The notes: generated from the letters alone by a model not told the origin. Positions 28,335-39,521 are shown, numbered from the stretch's first letter. The stretch is DNA of 64,000 nt from Cryptosporangium arvum DSM 44712 (GCF_000585375.1 NZ_KK073874.1:7036894-7100893), one strand, 5' to 3'. Made by a program: numbers and translations.

Positions 28335-28745
28335 ATGTTCACCAGCGATGATCTCGGCCCGTTCGCCAAATTCCTCGGGCTGGAACTCGAGACCGTCACG
28401 GCGGACGAGATCTCCGCCTCCTGGACGGTGCGGGCCGACCTGCTGCAGCCCTACGGGATCCTGCACGGCGGTGTGCACTGCGCGATCGTCGAGAGCCTGG
28501 CCAGCACCGGGGCCGCCGTCTGGCTCTCCGACCGCGGCCAGGTCGTCGGGGCCACGAACACCACGGACTTCTACCGGCCCACCACCGAGGGCGCCCAGCT
28601 GCGATCGGTGGCCACGCCGGTCCACCGCGGCCGCTCGCAGCAGGTCTGGCTGGTCGAGACCCACGACGCGGACGGCAAACTCGTCGCCCGCGGCCAGGTG
28701 CGCCTGGCGAACCTAGGCGTCGACACGCTCCACAATGCCCGGTAG
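28335..28745 (+). CDS. PaaI-type hotdog-fold thioesterase
   Basis: 136 aa, the usual length for the family. The helix motif LHGGVHCAIVESLAS carries the catalytic-region HGG, and GATNTTDFYRPTTEG matches the following strands. It likely hydrolyses an aryl- or acyl-CoA in the cytosol. TAGGCT lies seven bases before the ATG, so the transcript may be leaderless. The 3' end overlaps the 3' end of the convergent P450 gene by 33 bp. It is divergent from polA. Confidence 0.88.
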   Translation: MFTSDDLGPFAKFLGLELETVTADEISASWTVRADLLQPYGILHGGVHCAIVESLASTGAAVWLSDRGQVVGATNTTDFYRPTTEGAQLRSVATPVHRGRSQQVWLVETHDADGKLVARGQVRLANLGVDTLHNAR

Positions 28746-30083
28746 CCCACCGGCCGGACGCAGCGTGATCGCCGCGTGCAGCGCCATCCGGTGGCCCGGG
28801 TCCACCCGGAACGACCAGCGGCGGGCCAGCGCGGCGAGCACCAGCACCGCCTCGGTCCAGGCGAACGACTCGCCGATGCAGATCCGGGTGCCGGCGCCGA
28901 ACGGGTACCAGGCGCCGCGCGGCACGCCCGGGTTGTCCTCGCTGAAGCGACCGTCCGCGTCCAGCCACCGCACCGGCGCGAACACGTCCGGCTCGGGCCA
29001 GAACCGCGGGTCGCGGTGGAGCACGAACTGCGACGCGAGCACGGTCGCCCCGGCGGGAATCGTCCAGCCACCGAGGGCGAGGTCCTGCTCGACCTCGCGC
29101 TCGAGGATCCAGGCCGGCGGGAACAGCCGGAGCGTCTCCGCCACCACCGCGTAGGCGTAGTGCAGTTCGCGCAGGTCGCCGTAGCCGGGATCGGCGTCGG
29201 GCAGCGACTCGCGTAAGGCGGCGGCCTCGGCCGGGTGCCGGGCGAGCAGCCAGAACGCCCAGGTCAGCGCCAACGCGGTGGTCTCGTGCCCGGCGAGCAT
29301 CAGGTTCATCGTCTCGTCGTGCATCGCGGCGTCGTCGAGTGCGGCGCCGTCGTCGCGGGCCTTCCTCATCTCGGTGACGACGCTGTCCGCGGTCTCCCCG
29401 GCGAGCACCCGCCGCACCACCGCGTGGAGGTTGTCGGCCGCCGCCCAGAACCGGCGGGGCGCGCCCAGCGGGAGCTTCAGGTACCAGGCACCGCCCGGCA
29501 CCATCAGCGCCTCCCAGCCGCGCATCGCGATCGTGAGCTCCTTGCCCACGTGCTGCCAGTCCAGCTCGGCCCCGAGGACGGTGCGGCCGATGACGTCGAG
29601 CGTGAGCCGGGACATCTCCCGGCTCAGGTCCACGTGCGCGCCGTCCCGCCAGCGGGCGTCGGTGGCGCGGGTGGCGTCGAGCATGCCGGTGGCGTAGCCC
29701 GCCATCCGCGCGTGGGCGAACGCCGGGTTGACCAGGCGGCGCCGCGGCAGGTGCAGGGCCCGGCGGGCGGTGATCAGACCCTCGCCGAGCACGATGTTCG
29801 CCGTGCGCAGCGCCTCGCCCTTGTCGACCTTCCGGCCGTCGGTCACCAGCACCTGGCGGACCAGCTCCGGGTCGGAGACGAGGTAGAGGTGCCGGCCGGG
29901 CACCCCGAGGTAGGCGACGCCCGGCCAGCGCCGGGCGACCGCGCGCATCGTCCAGGGCATGGTCTCGCGCCGGAAGCCGGCCAGCCGGTCCAGCGAGAAC
30001 CCCGGCCCCGGCGGGAGCGGAACGCCGCCCCCTCGCGAGGTGCGGCGCCGCTCCCGCAGCGTGATCGACGGGCCGATGCTCAT
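28713..30083 (-). CDS. Cytochrome P450
   Basis: 456 aa. The I-helix has LAGHETTALALTW, the K-helix ExxR is ETLR, and the heme-binding loop FGAGTRICIGE places the thiolate ligand at Cys 402. The sequence around WILEREVEQDLALGGWTIPAG resembles CYP4/CYP102-like fatty-acid or terpene hydroxylases more than the CYP107/105 type. No ferredoxin gene is adjacent, so redox partners must be encoded elsewhere. It starts 36 bp after the amino-acid ABC ATPase gene on the same strand and could be read through from that operon; functional linkage is doubtful. Confidence 0.93.
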   Translation of the reverse strand: MSIGPSITLRERRRTSRGGGVPLPPGPGFSLDRLAGFRRETMPWTMRAVARRWPGVAYLGVPGRHLYLVSDPELVRQVLVTDGRKVDKGEALRTANIVLGEGLITARRALHLPRRRLVNPAFAHARMAGYATGMLDATRATDARWRDGAHVDLSREMSRLTLDVIGRTVLGAELDWQHVGKELTIAMRGWEALMVPGGAWYLKLPLGAPRRFWAAADNLHAVVRRVLAGETADSVVTEMRKARDDGAALDDAAMHDETMNLMLAGHETTALALTWAFWLLARHPAEAAALRESLPDADPGYGDLRELHYAYAVVAETLRLFPPAWILEREVEQDLALGGWTIPAGATVLASQFVLHRDPRFWPEPDVFAPVRWLDADGRFSEDNPGVPRGAWYPFGAGTRICIGESFAWTEAVLVLAALARRWSFRVDPGHRMALHAAITLRPAGGLPGIVERVDA

Positions 30084-30119
30084 GGCTCGGACGTTACCAT
30101 CCAGGGATGGCGATATAGC

Positions 30120-30884
30120 TCAGAGCACCTTCGAGAGGAACGTCTTGGTGCGTTCGTGCTGCGGGTTGTTGATGACCTCGCGCGGCGGGCCCGACTCGAC
30201 CACCACACCGCCGTCCATGAACACCAGGCTGTCGCCGACCTCGCGGGCGAACCCGATCTCGTGCGTGACGACGACCATCGTCATGCCGTCCTCGGCGAGC
30301 GAGCGCATGACGTCGAGCACCTCGCCGACCAGCTCCGGGTCGAGCGCCGACGTGGGCTCGTCGAACAGCATCAGCTTCGGACGCATGGCGAGCGCCCGGG
30401 CGATCGCCACCCGCTGCTGCTGTCCGCCGGAGAGCTGCGCCGGGTAGTTGTCGACCTTGTCACCCAGGCCGACCCGGTCGAGCAGCGTCCGGGCGCGGTC
30501 CCGCGCGTCCGCCTTCCGCTCCCTCTTGACCTGCACCGGCGCCTCGATGACGTTGTCGAGCACCGTCTTGTGCGGGAACAGGTTGAAGCGCTGGAACACC
30601 ATGCCGATGTCCCGCCGCTGGGCCGCGATGTGCTTCTCCGACAGCTCGTGCAGCTTGCCGCCGCGCTCCCGGTAGCCGACCAGCTCACCGTCGACCCAGA
30701 GCTTTCCGGCGTTGATCTTCTCCAGGTGGTTGATGCACCGCAGGAACGTCGACTTCCCCGACCCGGACGGGCCGAGGATGCACATCACCTCGCCGGGGTC
30801 GACCCTCAGGTCGATCCCCTTGAGCACTTCGAGGCTGCCGAACGACTTGTGGACGTTGTCGGACAGAACCATTGGAGTACTCAT
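30120..30884 (-). CDS. Polar amino acid (glutamate/glutamine type) ABC importer, ATP-binding subunit
   Basis: 254 aa of the GluA/GlnQ type. Walker A is GPSGSGKST, the Q-loop is [11 protein letters not shown], the signature is [15 protein letters not shown], and Walker B is [16 protein letters not shown], followed by the H-loop VVVTHEI. The ATG at 30884 overlaps the stop of the permease gene by 4 bp. Longer readings of this frame are shadows of the permease. Together with the next two genes it forms a complete importer. Family assignment is firm; the exact amino acid is not. Confidence 0.93.
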   Translation of the reverse strand: MSTPMVLSDNVHKSFGSLEVLKGIDLRVDPGEVMCILGPSGSGKSTFLRCINHLEKINAGKLWVDGELVGYRERGGKLHELSEKHIAAQRRDIGMVFQRFNLFPHKTVLDNVIEAPVQVKRERKADARDRARTLLDRVGLGDKVDNYPAQLSGGQQQRVAIARALAMRPKLMLFDEPTSALDPELVGEVLDVMRSLAEDGMTMVVVTHEIGFAREVGDSLVFMDGGVVVESGPPREVINNPQHERTKTFLSKVL

Positions 30885-31867
30885 GCGCCCCCCGCTCCCC
30901 CGCGGATGCCCAGCCGCCGCCGGGGCTGCTGCAGCCCGAACCCGCGGCCGAAGTACCGCTCCAGGAAGTACTGACCGATCATCAGGATGCTGGACAGCGC
31001 CAGGTACCACAGGCAGGCCGAGACGAGCATCGGGAACACCTGGAACGTGCGCGACCCGACCTCGCGGAGCTGGAAGAACAGCTCGTTGGTGACCGGCACC
31101 GCGGTCAGCAGCGAGGTGTCCTTGAGCATCGCGATCGTCTCGTTGCCGGTCGGCGGCACGACCACGCGCATCGCCTGCGGCAGCACGATCCGACGCATCG
31201 TCAGCGGCCGGGACATGCCCAGCGCCTGCGCCGCCTCGTTCTGCCCCGGGTCGACCGACTGGATGCCGGCCCGGACGATCTCGGCCATGTACGCGCCCTC
31301 GGAGAGCGCGAGACCGATCAGACCGGCGGTGAACCCGGCCAGCCACTCGTTCGCGCTGAAACCGAAGAACCGCCCGTCCAGGTCGAAGCCGAACAGGTTA
31401 CCGAGCTGCCGGTCGAACGGGATCCCGAACTCGAAGCGCGCGTAGAGGATGCCGAGGTTGCCGCAGAGCACGAGCAGCACGTACCGCGGCACCGCGCGGA
31501 AGAACCAGGTGTAGAACCAGGCCGCGCCGGCGAGGATCGGGTTCGGCGAGAGCCGCATCACGGCGACGAGCGTGCCGATCAGCACGCCGATCACCATGGC
31601 CAGCACGGTCATGATCAGCGTGGTGCGGACACCCTCGATGATCGGCGTCCGGAACATGTGGTTGACCATGAACTCCCACTGGAACGCGGGGTTGGTCACC
31701 AGCATGTGGGCGAACATCACGACCAGGAGCGCGATGACGACGACCGCGACCCAGCGGCCGGGGTGGCGGACGGGAACGGCTGCGATCGGCTCCGGACGGA
31801 CCCGCGCGGCGGACGCCGAAGCGCCCGCCGCGGGGGAAGCCGGGGAACCGTCCTCCGGCGAACTCAC
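30881..31867 (-). CDS. Polar amino acid ABC importer, permease subunit
   Basis: 328 aa from GTG 31867. After a ~35-residue Ala/Pro-rich cytosolic leader come five or six membrane segments with the HisM/GlnP-type domain. The EAA loop reads [23 protein letters not shown], the contact site for the ATPase. A single permease gene implies a homodimeric channel. It starts seven bases after the stop of the binding-protein gene, and its stop overlaps the ATPase start. Confidence 0.92.
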   Translation of the reverse strand: MSSPEDGSPASPAAGASASAARVRPEPIAAVPVRHPGRWVAVVVIALLVVMFAHMLVTNPAFQWEFMVNHMFRTPIIEGVRTTLIMTVLAMVIGVLIGTLVAVMRLSPNPILAGAAWFYTWFFRAVPRYVLLVLCGNLGILYARFEFGIPFDRQLGNLFGFDLDGRFFGFSANEWLAGFTAGLIGLALSEGAYMAEIVRAGIQSVDPGQNEAAQALGMSRPLTMRRIVLPQAMRVVVPPTGNETIAMLKDTSLLTAVPVTNELFFQLREVGSRTFQVFPMLVSACLWYLALSSILMIGQYFLERYFGRGFGLQQPRRRLGIRGGAGGA

Positions 31868-31874
31868 GGCCGGA

Positions 31875-32780
31875 TCAGGGGTTGACGGCCGGGTCGGTGA
31901 TCGCGCCCGCTTCGACGCCCCACTTCTCCAGGATCGTCTTGTAGCTGCCGTCGGCGATCAGCGCCTTCGTCGCGTCAGCCACCGCCTGGCTGAAGTCGCC
32001 CTGCGCCTTCTTCACCACGTAGCCGTAGGGCGCGGCGTCGTAGATGTCGCCGACGAGCTCGAGCTGCCCGTTCGTCTTCTCCACCGCGTACGCGGCGATC
32101 GGCGAGTCGGCCAGCGTGGCCTCGTCCTTGCCCGACACGACGGCCGCGGTGGCCTGGTCCTGTCCGTCGTACTGGTCGATCTTGATCGCCGGCTTGCCGG
32201 CGGTGGTGCACTTCTTCGAGCGGGCGGTGATGTCCTCGACCTGGACGGTGCCCTGCTGGACGGCGATCTTCTTGCCGCACGCGTTCTCGATGTCGATGCT
32301 CGCGCCCTTCTTCGCCGCCCACTGGGTGCCGGCGTTGAAGTAGCTGATCATGTCGACGGTCTTCTTGCGCTCGTCGTTGATCGTGAACGACGAGACGCCG
32401 ACCTCGTACTTGCCCGAGCTGATGCCCGGGATGATCGCGTCGAAGTCCGCGGTCTGGAACTCCGCCTTCAGGCCGAGCTTCTGGGCGACCGCGGTGAACA
32501 GGTCGATGTCGAAGCCCTGGATGGTCTTGCCGTCCTCGGCGAGGAACTCGTTCGGGGCGTACGACGAGTCGACGCCGACCAGGAGCTTGCCGTCGGTCTT
32601 GAGCGCGTCCGGCACCTTCGAGGCGAGGTCGGTGTCGGCCGAGGCGCTCGGAGCCGACGACGACTCGGCGGTGCTGGTGCTGGGGTCGTCGCCACAGCCG
32701 GCCAGGCCGGCCGCGACGGCGGTCAGCACCGCCACGGTGGCGAACATTCGACGGCCACGGCCGACGGGGAGCGAGCGCAT
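31875..32780 (-). CDS. Polar amino acid ABC importer, substrate-binding lipoprotein
   Basis: 301 aa. The lipobox is GLAGC (Cys 29), followed by a Ser/Thr/Ala-rich linker and an SBP_bac_3 fold: LLVGVDSSYAPNEFLAEDGK, GFDIDLFTAVAQKLGL, DFDAIIPGISSGKYEVGVSSF. These resemble cyclic glutamate/glutamine/cystine-binding proteins. ATG 32780 has GGGAGGT upstream. The protein would be lipid-anchored outside the membrane and pass its ligand to the permease encoded next. A strong hairpin separates it from livF, so this importer probably has its own promoter within the 106-bp gap. Confidence 0.92.
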   Translation of the reverse strand: MRSLPVGRGRRMFATVAVLTAVAAGLAGCGDDPSTSTAESSSAPSASADTDLASKVPDALKTDGKLLVGVDSSYAPNEFLAEDGKTIQGFDIDLFTAVAQKLGLKAEFQTADFDAIIPGISSGKYEVGVSSFTINDERKKTVDMISYFNAGTQWAAKKGASIDIENACGKKIAVQQGTVQVEDITARSKKCTTAGKPAIKIDQYDGQDQATAAVVSGKDEATLADSPIAAYAVEKTNGQLELVGDIYDAAPYGYVVKKAQGDFSQAVADATKALIADGSYKTILEKWGVEAGAITDPAVNP

Positions 32781-32838
32781 TGGAGTTACCTCCCGGTGGA
32801 TAACTGGCGCCGGGTCGAGGGAACCGGCGGGAATGCCA

Positions 32839-32873
32839 CCGCGGGCCGGCTTCTGCGCTGAGCCGGCCCGCGG
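32839..32873 (-). terminator. Hairpin after livF
   Basis: CCGCGGGCCGGCT pairs perfectly with AGCCGGCCCGCGG over a 9-nt loop. It lies between livF and the binding-protein gene and should end the liv operon. No T-tract. Confidence 0.7.
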
Positions 32874-32886
32874 GCCTTGCATGGGG

Positions 32887-33603
32887 TTATGCGACGCCCA
32901 GGTAGGCGGCCTTGATCGCGGGGTCGCCGAGCATGTCACGTCCCTGACCGCTCTTGACGATCGAGCCGGTCTCCAGGATGTAGGCGCGGTCGGCGATCGA
33001 GAGCGCCTGCTGGGCGTTCTGCTCGACGACGAGCACCGTGGTGCCCTGCTCGTTGATCTCCTTGATGATGCGGAAGATCTGCGCGATGAGCATCGGCGCC
33101 AGCCCCATCGACGGCTCGTCGAGGAGCAGCAACCGCGGACGCGCCATCAGGGCCCGGCCGATCGTGAGCATCTGCTGCTCACCGCCCGACATCGTCCCGG
33201 CGATCTGGGTACGCCGCTCCGCCAGCCGCGGGAACAGCGTGAACACGCGCTCGAGGCCTTCTTCCCGAGCCCGGCCACGCAGGTCCTTGCGGGCGTACGT
33301 TCCCATGTCGAGGTTCTCGGCCACCGTCATGCCGGCGAAGATTCCCCGGCCTTCCGGTGCCTGCGAGATGCCCCGCGTCACACGCAGGTCCGCGCGCAGC
33401 GTGGTGATGTCCTCGCCGTCGAACACGATGCTGCCGCGGGTCGCCGGTCGCAGACCGGAGATCGCGCGCATCGTCGTGCTCTTCCCGGCGCCGTTGGCGC
33501 CGATCAGCGTGACGATCTCGCCCGCCTCGACCTGGATCGAGATCCCGTGCAGTGCCTCGATCCGCCCGTAGGCGACCGCGAGGTCGTTGATCTCAAGCAA
33601 CAT
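32887..33603 (-). CDS. livF: Branched-chain amino acid ABC importer ATPase LivF
   Basis: 238 aa. Walker A is GANGAGKST, the Q-loop is SQAPEGRGIFAGMTV (the LivF-specific PEGRxIF form), the signature is MSGGEQQMLTIGRAL, and Walker B is LLLLDEPSMGLAP. ATG 33603 overlaps the end of livG by 11 bp, so the two are coupled. It is the last gene of livJHMGF. It pairs with LivG to power uptake of leucine, isoleucine, valine or related amides. Confidence 0.94.
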   Translation of the reverse strand: MLLEINDLAVAYGRIEALHGISIQVEAGEIVTLIGANGAGKSTTMRAISGLRPATRGSIVFDGEDITTLRADLRVTRGISQAPEGRGIFAGMTVAENLDMGTYARKDLRGRAREEGLERVFTLFPRLAERRTQIAGTMSGGEQQMLTIGRALMARPRLLLLDEPSMGLAPMLIAQIFRIIKEINEQGTTVLVVEQNAQQALSIADRAYILETGSIVKSGQGRDMLGDPAIKAAYLGVA

Positions 33604-34478
33604 CGGTCGGCTCCTCCTCCGGCACACCGAGGTAGGCGGCGATGACCGCGGGGTTGTCGCGGACCTCGGCCGGCGTGCCCTCGGCGATCTTCTTGCCGAA
33701 CTCGAGGACGACGATCCGGTCGGTCACTCCCATGACCAGCCGCATGTCGTGCTCGATCAGCAGGACCGTGTACCCCTGGTCCCGGATCGCCCGGATCAGG
33801 TCCATCAGTTCGGCCTTCTCGGCCGGGTTGAAGCCGGCGGCCGGCTCGTCCAGGCAGAGCAGCGTCGGCTCGGTGGCCAGCGCCCTGGCGATCTCCAGAC
33901 GACGCTGGTAGCCGTAGGGCAGGTTGCGTGCCGACGAGTACGCCTGGTCGGCGATCCCGACGAACTGGAGCAGCTCCATCGCCCGCTCGCGGCCGTCCCT
34001 CTCCTCGCGGAAGTGCCGCGGGGAGAGGCGGAAGACCGCACCGGGCACGCTCGTCTTGTGGCGGGCGTCGGCCCCCACCATGACGTTCTCGAGCGCGCTC
34101 ATCTCGGGGAACAACCGGATGTTCTGGAACGTCCGGGCGATGCCGAGGCGGGTGATCTGGAACTTCTTGCGCCGGCCCAGCTTCTTGCCGTCGAACCAGA
34201 CCTCACCGTCGGTCGGCTGGTAGACGCCGGTCATCACGTTGAAGCACGTGGTCTTGCCGGCACCGTTGGGCCCGATCAGACCGAGGATCTCGCCCCGGTT
34301 GATCGCGAAGTCGACGCCGTTGAGCGCCGTGACCCCGCCGAAGCGCAACGTGACGTCACGCATCTCGAGCAGCTTCTCGCCGACGCTGACATGTGCCTCG
34401 GGCTCCGGCAGATCGACGCTCTCGTCGATCGCCGGCGGCGGTGCGTCCGGGACGACGCCGTTCGTCTCGGGGGCGTTC

Positions 34479-34492
<14 letters not shown>
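33593..34492 (-). CDS. livG: Branched-chain amino acid ABC importer ATPase LivG
   Basis: About 299 aa from GTG 34492, which has GGAGGT nine to ten bases upstream and overlaps the livM end by 14 bp. A ~45-residue Pro/Glu-rich N-terminal extension precedes the ATPase domain. Walker A is GPNGAGKTT, the Q-loop is ARTFQNIRLFPEMSALENV, the signature region is LPYGYQRRLEIARAL, and Walker B is LLCLDEPAAGFNPAEK. This YGxQRRLEIARAL signature is characteristic of LivG. Confidence 0.93.
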
Positions 34493-36028
<1,536 letters not shown>

Positions 36029-36032
<4 letters not shown>

Positions 36033-36979
36033 GCGCGGGCCCTCCCCAGCGACTCGCCGAGCAGACCGGTCGGCCGGAACATCAGGACCAGGATCAGGAA
36101 GACGAACGCGATGACGTCACGCCACTGCGACCCGATCACCGCCTGTCCCCAGTTCTCGACCAGACCCAGCAGCAGCCCGCCGAGCAGCGCGCCGCGCAGG
36201 TTACCGATACCGCCGAGCACCGCGGCGGTGAACGCCTTGAGGCCCAGCAGGAAGCCCGCGTTGAACTTCGTGACGCCGAACTGCAGGTTGTAGAGCACCG
36301 CGGCGACACCGGCCATCAGACCGCCGAGGACGAACGTCCACGCGATGACGCGGTCCTTGTTGACGCCCATCAGCGCGGCGGCGTCCGGGTCCATGGCCAC
36401 CGCCCGGATACCGCGGCCGAGCCGGGTCCGGTTGATGATCGTGTCGAGCAGGATCATGACGCCGAACGCGGCGACGACGACCAGGATCATCTGGTTCGTG
36501 ATCGACGCGCCGAGGAGCTCGAACTGCGTCGAGGGCTCGATCAGGTTGCCGACCGGCACGTTGTCGCGGCTGTAGAAGACGCCGAACGCCTCCGAGATCG
36601 CGATCGACGCGCCGATCGCGCTGATCAGGAAGACCAGGGGCGGCGCGTTGCGCTTACGCAGCGGGCGGTACGCGACCCGCTCGACGATCAGCGCGGTGGC
36701 ACCCGACGCGGCCATCGCGGCGACCACGGCCGCGAAGATCACCGCGATCACGATCGCGACGCTCGGCACCGCCTCGTCCGCGCCGACACCCACCAGTCGA
36801 AGGGTGAGGATCGCCGCGAAGGTGCCGGTGACGAACACCTCGGAGTGCGCGAAGTTGATCAGGCGCAGGACGCCGTACACGAGCGTGTACCCCAGGGCGA
36901 CGAGCGCATAGATCGCCCCCTGGGTGAAGCCGGTCGCTGTCAGCTGACCGAAGTTATCGAAGAGTGCAGAGAAGTCCAT
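36029..36979 (-). CDS. livH: Branched-chain amino acid ABC importer permease LivH
   Basis: About 316 aa. The N-terminus GFTQGAIYALVALGYTLVYGVLRLINFAHSEVFVTG is the classical LivH start, and the coupling loop is GRGIRAVAMDPDAAALMGVNKDRVI. ATG 36979 (MDFSALFDN) is chosen; a TTG five codons upstream is possible. The gene follows livJ after a 174-bp gap that contains a strong hairpin. This is common when the binding protein is made in excess over the membrane subunits. Confidence 0.94.
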
Positions 36980-37056
36980 CTGCCAAAGTTCCAACCGGTG
37001 GGTTCGAGGGGCTACAGGGTGACGCTGCCGTTCGTGGCGGCAACGCCTGGCCTTGC

Positions 37057-37103
37057 ACGACGAAGGCCGGGCGCCGCTCGGTGCCGGCGCCCGGCCTCGT
37101 CGT
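37057..37103 (-). terminator. Strong hairpin between livJ and livH (attenuator)
   Basis: Twenty-nucleotide arms (starting ACGACGAAGGCCGGG) pair with a single bulged A around a 7-nt loop. On the minus strand it follows the livJ stop by about 50 bp. It may partly terminate after livJ or protect its mRNA 3' end. Confidence 0.75.
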
Positions 37104-37153
37104 TACTCAGGAGAAGATCAGGCGGGCCGGAAATACGATCCGGCCCGGCGAAA

Positions 37154-38311
37154 CTACTTGATCTCCTTGAGCGCGACGATCTTGCCGCCCTCGAACTTGT
37201 AGGCCCAGACGCCCTTGTCGGCGACCTCACCCTTGTCGTCGAACTTGACCTGCTTCGTGATGCCCTGCTTGTCGTAGGCGTTCACGAACTCGAGCATCTC
37301 GGCGCGGGTCTTCTTGCCGTCGGCGATGCCGTCGAGGAACACGGTCGCGGCGTCGTACGCCTCGGCCGAGTAGGTCGACGGGTCGGCGCTGAAGGCCTTC
37401 TTGTAGTCGTCGAAGAACGTGCCCGGGGCCTTCTCCGGCGGGAGGCACGGGCAGGTGACGATGGTGCCCTCAGCGGCGGCCGCACCGGCACCGTCGACGA
37501 ACTTGACGTCCTTCACACCGTCGCCGGCGATCATCGTGATCGCCTGGCCACCGGCCTGGCTCAGCTGCTTGCGGAGCAGACCGGCCTCGTCGTAGTAACC
37601 ACCGAAGTACACGGCGGTGGCACCGGACGAGCGGATGTCGGTGACGACCGCGGAGAAGTCGGTCTGACCGTCCTGGATCGTCTGCGACTTGACCACGGCG
37701 CTGCCGAGGTCCTTCTTGACGATGTCGGCGAGGCCCTTGCCGTACTCCGACGCGTCGTCGACGACGTAGACCTTCGTGGCCTTCAGGTCTTCCTTGATGT
37801 ACTTCGCGGCCTGCGGGCCCTGCGCGTTGTCGCTACCGAGAACGCGGTGGAAGATCTTCCAGCCGTTCTCCGACAGCGCCGGGTTCGTCGCCGAGGCGGA
37901 GATGATCGGGAGACCGGCCTCCTCGAACGTCGGGCCGGTCGCCTTGGTCTCACCCGAGAACGCCGGGCCGACGACGCCGATGATCTTCTCGTCCTGGACG
38001 ACCTCGGGAACGACCGTGGAAGCCTTCTCGGGCTTGCCCTCGGAGTCGTACTTCTTCAGCGTGACCTTGCAGTCCGCGTTCTTCTCGTTGTACTGGTCGA
38101 CGGCCAGCTGGGCCCCGTTCGAGATGTTGATCCCGAGCGCCGCGTTGTCGCCGGTCTGCGGCCCGACGAACCCGATGATCAGGTCACAGGCCTTGTCGCC
38201 GCCGCTGGCGGACGACCCGCCCTCGTCGTCACCGCCGCTACTGCAGCCGGTGATGGCGAGCGCGACAGCGGCACTGACAGCCGCCACGCGCGCGAGGTTG
38301 CGAAGACGCAC
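37154..38311 (-). CDS. livJ: Branched-chain amino acid-binding lipoprotein LivJ
   Basis: About 385 aa from GTG 38311, which has GGAGG seven bases upstream. A lipoprotein signal ends AITGC (Cys 23) and is followed by a Gly/Ser/Asp-rich linker. The type I periplasmic-binding fold is shown by IIGFVGPQTGDNAALGINISNGAQLAVDQ-like strands, GVVGPAFSGETKATGPTFEEAGLPIIS and a DSTYSAEAYDAATVF-like segment. It captures branched-chain amino acids outside the membrane for LivHMGF. It leads the operon and is separated from livH by a hairpin. Confidence 0.94.
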   Translation of the reverse strand: MRLRNLARVAAVSAAVALAITGCSSGGDDEGGSSASGGDKACDLIIGFVGPQTGDNAALGINISNGAQLAVDQYNEKNADCKVTLKKYDSEGKPEKASTVVPEVVQDEKIIGVVGPAFSGETKATGPTFEEAGLPIISASATNPALSENGWKIFHRVLGSDNAQGPQAAKYIKEDLKATKVYVVDDASEYGKGLADIVKKDLGSAVVKSQTIQDGQTDFSAVVTDIRSSGATAVYFGGYYDEAGLLRKQLSQAGGQAITMIAGDGVKDVKFVDGAGAAAAEGTIVTCPCLPPEKAPGTFFDDYKKAFSADPSTYSAEAYDAATVFLDGIADGKKTRAEMLEFVNAYDKQGITKQVKFDDKGEVADKGVWAYKFEGGKIVALKEIK

Positions 38312-38567
38312 GAGTAAACCTCCACTAAACGTGGGCATGCCGTCCGTCACCGCTCTCGGCACGAATCCGCATCCCCCTGTGTGGGAGGGACTATAGGAGT
38401 GCCGTCACTGCTCTGACCAGCCTTGTTGGACGTCGTAACAGCAAAGTGATCAGAAGAAAGCTCGCGTTGGGGCGAAATCCGCACGTCGTGCGTCTGACCA
38501 GCAGAGAGTGACAACCCGGCCGTTACCCAATTGGGACGACCGGGTGCCCGAAAGGACTACTACCGCC

Positions 38568-39203
38568 TCAACTACCGGCTCGTTGCGTCTGCGTTTCCAC
38601 GATGGTTTCGGCGACCAGTTTCATCGTGGTCCGGCGGTCCATGGCGGTGCGCTGGATCCAGCGGAACGCCTCCGGCTCGCTCATGCCCTGCTCCTGGAGC
38701 AGCCCCTTGGCCCGCTCGATCACCTTGCGGGTGGAGAGGCGCTCGGTGAGGTCGGTGACCTCCTTCTCGAGCGCGGTGATCTCGGCGAAGCGCGACACCG
38801 CCATCTCGATGGTGGGCAGCAGGTCCTTCTTCTGGAACGGCTTGACCAGGTAGGCCATCGCGCCCGCGCTGCGGGCCCGCTCGACCAGGTCGCGCTGGCT
38901 GAACGCGGTGAGAATCACCACCGGCGCGATGCGGTCGCCGGCGATGCGCTCGGCGGCGGCCAGCCCGTCGAGCACCGGCATCTTGACGTCCAGGATCACC
39001 AGGTCGGGGCGGAGCTCTTCGGCGAGCTCGATCGCCTTCTGGCCGTCACCGGCCTCACCGACCACCTCGTAGCCCTCTTCGACCAGCATCTCCTTCAGAT
39101 CGAGGCGGATCAGTGCCTCGTCCTCGGCGATGAGGACGCGTCGCGTCGTAGCTGCGGTTTCGGCGGCGGCCGAAGCCGGGTTGGACGCCGGAGACTCAGC
39201 CAT
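38568..39203 (-). CDS. pdtaR: ANTAR-domain response regulator, PdtaR-like
   Basis: 211 aa. After an Ala/Ser-rich 20-residue leader, the receiver domain has the acidic pair E27-D28, phospho-acceptor D72 in VILDVKMP, and the conserved Thr and Lys in ILTAFSQ and LVKPF. A coiled linker (EITALEKEVTDLTERL) leads to the C-terminal ANTAR RNA-binding domain (RKVIERAKGLLQEQGMSEPEAFRWIQRTAMDRR). M. tuberculosis PdtaR (Rv1626) has the same layout and lies in the same genome neighbourhood. It probably acts as a phosphorylation-dependent antiterminator. Its sensor kinase is not adjacent. Confidence 0.92.
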   Translation of the reverse strand: MAESPASNPASAAAETAATTRRVLIAEDEALIRLDLKEMLVEEGYEVVGEAGDGQKAIELAEELRPDLVILDVKMPVLDGLAAAERIAGDRIAPVVILTAFSQRDLVERARSAGAMAYLVKPFQKKDLLPTIEMAVSRFAEITALEKEVTDLTERLSTRKVIERAKGLLQEQGMSEPEAFRWIQRTAMDRRTTMKLVAETIVETQTQRAGS

Positions 39204-39387
39204 GGGGCCTCCTCTGGGTTGACGTGGAGCCGTGCTCGCGCACCCCGGGTCGCGGGGTGTCGGAGACCGACGGCTGATGGTGCCTGCTGGCGAGCAGCGT
39301 ACCGGGCTAAGCTGTCAGAGCTTCCGTGCGCGGGCCGTGAACCGGCTGCCGGTCTCTTTCGGCTGCCCGATTCACAGTGCGCAGATG

Positions 39388-39417
39388 TTGCGGAGGCAGG
39401 TCGCGCGGTGGTAACTC
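39388..39417 (+). promoter_or_regulatory. Possible tRNA-Leu promoter
   Basis: TTGCGG (39388-39393) and TAACTC (39412-39417) are separated by 18 bp, and the tRNA begins about 14 bp after the second box. A weak match to a sigma70-type promoter. Confidence 0.3.
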
Positions 39418-39431
39418 ATGCTCACCACCCC

Positions 39432-39517
39432 GCCGGGATGGAGGAATGGCAGACTCGGACGCCTCAAAAGCGTCTGCCCGAAAGGGCGTGCGGGTTCGAA
39501 TCCCGCTCCCGGCACCA
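39432..39517 (+). tRNA. tRNA-Leu (anticodon CAA), with encoded CCA
   Basis: The acceptor stem GCCGGGA pairs with TCCCGGC, discriminator A is at 39514, and CCA is encoded at 39515-39517. The anticodon arm is GACGC-CTCAAAA-GCGTC with CAA at 39465-39467, reading UUG. A long variable arm with a GCCCGAAAGGGC stem marks a class II tRNA. The T-arm is GCGGG-TTCGAAT-CCCGC. An intrinsic terminator follows within 5 bp. Confidence 0.97.
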
Positions 39518-39521
39518 CCGG

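Noticed and set aside
30098-30111. Short palindrome CCATCCAGGGATGG between the ABC ATPase and P450 genes
   Set aside because: Too short and without context to call an operator or terminator.
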